Shown: positions 62,073 to 64,000 of the stretch, in pieces
Position numbering within the stretch: position 1 is the stretch's first letter
Layout: each line of letters starts with the position of its first letter
Assembly: GCA_902523065.1 (NCBI GenBank)
Contig: CABYXZ010000005.1
Location: 1 to 64,000, forward strand
DNA from: an uncultured Marinoscillum sp.
Lineage (GTDB): Bacteria; Bacteroidota; Bacteroidia; Cytophagales; MED-G16
DNA: 64,000 bases
Direction of reading: 5' to 3'
Made by a program: the position numbers and the translations under genes
The notes under the pieces: model-generated
What the model was told of the DNA's origin: nothing
The model's database searches: none
The model's input: the letters and a program-made list of their open reading frames with translations, nothing else

Positions 62073-62585
62073 ATGAAAAATAAAATATTGATTTTTATTG
62101 TGTTATTATTTATTCAGGTTTTTGTTTTAAATAAAATTATATTTTTTAGCTTTTTAGTCTTATCTCCATTGATATTTATTCTCCTATTGTATAGCTACAA
62201 GAAAGATTCAATAGAGAATTTATTGGTTGCATTTTTTATTGGGCTTTTTGTTGATATGTTTAATGATTCTTTAGGTGTGTATTCTATGACATCAATAATC
62301 ATAGTTTATTTTAGAAACCTTTGGGCGCTTAAAATTATTGGTGAGGAAAAAATAGATGAGTTAAATGATATTTCAGTTCACGAGTTAGGAAATATTCAAT
62401 ATTTTATTTTTTCTTTTCCAATAATGTTGGTTTATTTTTCTCTTTTAGTCATTCTTGAATCTTCATCTATTTTTATATTGGACAATGTATTATTCATTTT
62501 ATTTTCATCTGTATTAAATTATCTTTTTATGTTGTTGTTTCAATATTTATTTTTAGAGTCAAAACTTAGAGATGAGTGGAGATAA
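62073..62585 (+). CDS. mreD: rod shape-determining protein MreD
   Basis: A 170-residue integral membrane protein with five to six helices, beginning NKILIFIVLLFIQVFVLNKI and containing VAFFIGLFVDMFNDSLGVYSM, the conserved MreD helix. It stabilises the MreBC complex. The stop overlaps the PBP2 gene by 14 bp. Confidence 0.88.
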   Translation: MKNKILIFIVLLFIQVFVLNKIIFFSFLVLSPLIFILLLYSYKKDSIENLLVAFFIGLFVDMFNDSLGVYSMTSIIIVYFRNLWALKIIGEEKIDELNDISVHELGNIQYFIFSFPIMLVYFSLLVILESSSIFILDNVLFILFSSVLNYLFMLLFQYLFLESKLRDEWR

Positions 62586-64000
62586 GACAGTAATTTTTAA
62601 AATAATATTAGGTCTAGTTTTAATTATATTTTCTTTAAGACTATTTTATTTACAGGTATACAATTCAGAATACAGAACTCTGTCCGAGGAAAATATAGTT
62701 CACCTAGAAACAATTTATCCATCAAGGGGAATAATATATGACAGAAATGATTCAATTTTAGTTGAAAATAGACCTAGTTATGATTTCTATATAATTCCAA
62801 GAAAATTTTCAGTAAAAGATACAGCATCTTTACTTAATGTATTTTCTATTGATAAATATCAGTTAGAAGAAATAATCACAAAGGCTGCAAATTATTCAAG
62901 GTATAGACCATCTATTTTTTATAAGGATATGAGTCATAAAAGATTTGCACAAATACAAAGTGATCTTTATCACTTCAGTGGAATCTATCATGTATCAAAG
63001 CCAACTAGATATTATCCCTTCAAAAGCCTTTCACATGCCTTAGGTTATGTCGCTGAGGTTAGTTATAATGATATTTCATCAGACACTACTAACTATTATA
63101 GACAAAGAGATTTAATTGGAAAATCAGGCATTGAAAAAAACTTTGAGAAAGATCTAAGGGGTAACAAGGGAGTAAGGCTTAAAATTTATGATGTAAGAGG
63201 AAACGAATCAGGTAGCTTCAAAGGTGGTGAGGACGATATAATTGTTGAAAACGGCAGTGAAATAAAATTATCTATTGACATCAAGCTCCAAAGGTATATT
63301 GAAAAACTTTTAGAGGGCAAAACAGGTAGTGTTGTAGCCATTGATCCGAGCTCTGGAGAATTACTTGCTATTGCTTCAGCCCCATCTTTTGATCCTAATA
63401 TTCTAAGTGGAAGGGATTACTCTAAAAATTATAGAAATCTTCAGCTCGACACTTTGAACCCAATATACAATAGAGCCCTTACCGCCACATATCCTCCAGG
63501 GTCAATGTTTAAATTAATTCAGGCTTTAATTGGTTTGGAAGAAAATGTTGTTAGTAAAGAGGATCAGATATATGTTGATTTATCAAGAATCGGTGACCTT
63601 GCGCCTGCTGGAATTTATGACCTGAATAAGGCTATTGTTAATTCATCAAATAATTATTTTCATATGTTGTTTAGGAAACTTATTAATCAAAAAAGAGATA
63701 ACAATACTTTTATTGACTCAAGAATTGGATTAGACAGATGGTCAGAATATGTTAAAAAATTTGGTCTGGGATCAGATTTGGATTTTGATATTTCAAATAT
63801 AAGTTCTGGTTTTGTTCCATCCTCAGAATACTATGATGGATTTTATGGAAAAGGAAGGTGGAAATTTTCTAATATTTACTCTTTAAGTATTGGACAGGGA
63901 GAGCTTTTAGTTACACCTATACAAATGGCAAACTTTGCTTCAATCATTGCAAATAGAGGATATTATTATAATCCAAATATTGTTACTCACATCAATGGGA
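62572..64000 (+). CDS. mrdA: penicillin-binding protein 2 (PBP2/MrdA), partial at right edge
   Basis: An open frame from the ATG at 62572 reaches the window end (476 codons seen). One N-terminal membrane helix (about 8-28, FKIILGLVLIIFSLRLFYLQ) is followed by the PBP dimerisation domain (YPSRGIIYDRN, GKSGIEKNFEKDLRG). The transpeptidase domain has the catalytic Ser311 and Lys314 in YPPGSMFK and an SSN motif near 359; the KTG box should be past the edge. It cross-links peptidoglycan for rod elongation together with RodA, expected next. Confidence 0.93.
   Translation, partial: MSGDKTVIFKIILGLVLIIFSLRLFYLQVYNSEYRTLSEENIVHLETIYPSRGIIYDRNDSILVENRPSYDFYIIPRKFSVKDTASLLNVFSIDKYQLEEIITKAANYSRYRPSIFYKDMSHKRFAQIQSDLYHFSGIYHVSKPTRYYPFKSLSHALGYVAEVSYNDISSDTTNYYRQRDLIGKSGIEKNFEKDLRGNKGVRLKIYDVRGNESGSFKGGEDDIIVENGSEIKLSIDIKLQRYIEKLLEGKTGSVVAIDPSSGELLAIASAPSFDPNILSGRDYSKNYRNLQLDTLNPIYNRALTATYPPGSMFKLIQALIGLEENVVSKEDQIYVDLSRIGDLAPAGIYDLNKAIVNSSNNYFHMLFRKLINQKRDNNTFIDSRIGLDRWSEYVKKFGLGSDLDFDISNISSGFVPSSEYYDGFYGKGRWKFSNIYSLSIGQGELLVTPIQMANFASIIANRGYYYNPNIVTHING

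Noticed and set aside
1-64000. tRNA, rRNA, CRISPR, insertion sequences, prophage or integron
   Set aside because: Intergenic gaps are all shorter than about 130 bp; I saw no cloverleaf, repeat-spacer pattern, terminal inverted repeats or transposase/integrase motifs.

Overview
The window is a gene-dense stretch of a Bacteroidota chromosome, most likely a marine-type Flavobacteriales with a streamlined genome. Four things point there: the gldE-gldD pair next to mutY and ssb, a separate gldB, Bacteroidota-type promoters (TAnnTTTG at -7), and lineage gene orders such as purH-mreB-mreC-mreD-PBP2. By eye the DNA is strongly AT-rich. I see no tRNA, rRNA, CRISPR array, IS element, integrase or phage gene. 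No gap between genes exceeds about 130 bp, so there is no unannotated stretch over 300 bases.

Layout. 1-3.3 kb (minus): partial DUF84/YjjX-like NTPase, DUF6702-like secreted protein, M28 lipoprotein peptidase and a Na+/Ca2+ exchanger-type antiporter. 3.4-8.9 kb (minus): mutY-ssb-gldE-gldD-recG, mixing DNA repair with gliding/type IX secretion genes. 8.9-12.9 kb (plus): HU/IHF-like protein, TPR protein, a 29-residue AURKAIP1/COX24-like basic protein, RNase G/E, gldB and nth. 12.9-13.8 kb (minus): ECF sigma factor with a small overlapping partner. 13.9-26.5 kb (plus): uvrA, tpiA, an unrecognised 1514-residue cysteine-free exported protein, M20 dipeptidase, DsbD and an M23 peptidase lipoprotein. 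26.5-32.3 kb: a cassette of small-molecule enzymes (PLP decarboxylase, cupin, MBL hydrolase, hotdog thioesterase, ThuA-like, DUF1684, sugar isomerase-like). 32.3-40.6 kb: EamA exporter, dusB, CPBP protease, DUF2007, cdsA, glutamate dehydrogenase, psd, fRMsr-type GAF protein, ribD and prmC.

40.6-44.5 kb (minus) is the most coherent special locus. It holds a PnuC-family transporter, a NadR-like P-loop kinase, a TPP riboswitch, a TonB-dependent receptor and a YkoF/MTH1187-like thiamine-binding protein. Together these read as a vitamin B1 uptake and salvage system. 44.5-53.7 kb: guaB, a membrane PP2C phosphatase, two SurA-family foldases, a small exported protein, a LamG protein, pheS, cysQ and cysC. 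53.7-58.1 kb (plus): ccmB-ccmC-ccmD-ccmE-ccmF, with a CxxxY-type CcmE and no ccmH. 58.1-64 kb (plus): purN, purH, mreB, mreC, mreD and a PBP2 gene cut by the window end.

Genome-scale traits visible here: all seven convergent gene pairs overlap or lie within 3 bp; many neighbours overlap by 4-15 bp; and several TAnnTTTG boxes end only 3-7 nt before an ATG, which suggests leaderless transcripts. Several housekeeping enzymes lack metal-ligand cysteines usual in their families (endonuclease III, RNase G, one UvrA zinc module), and CcmE has Cys in place of His.
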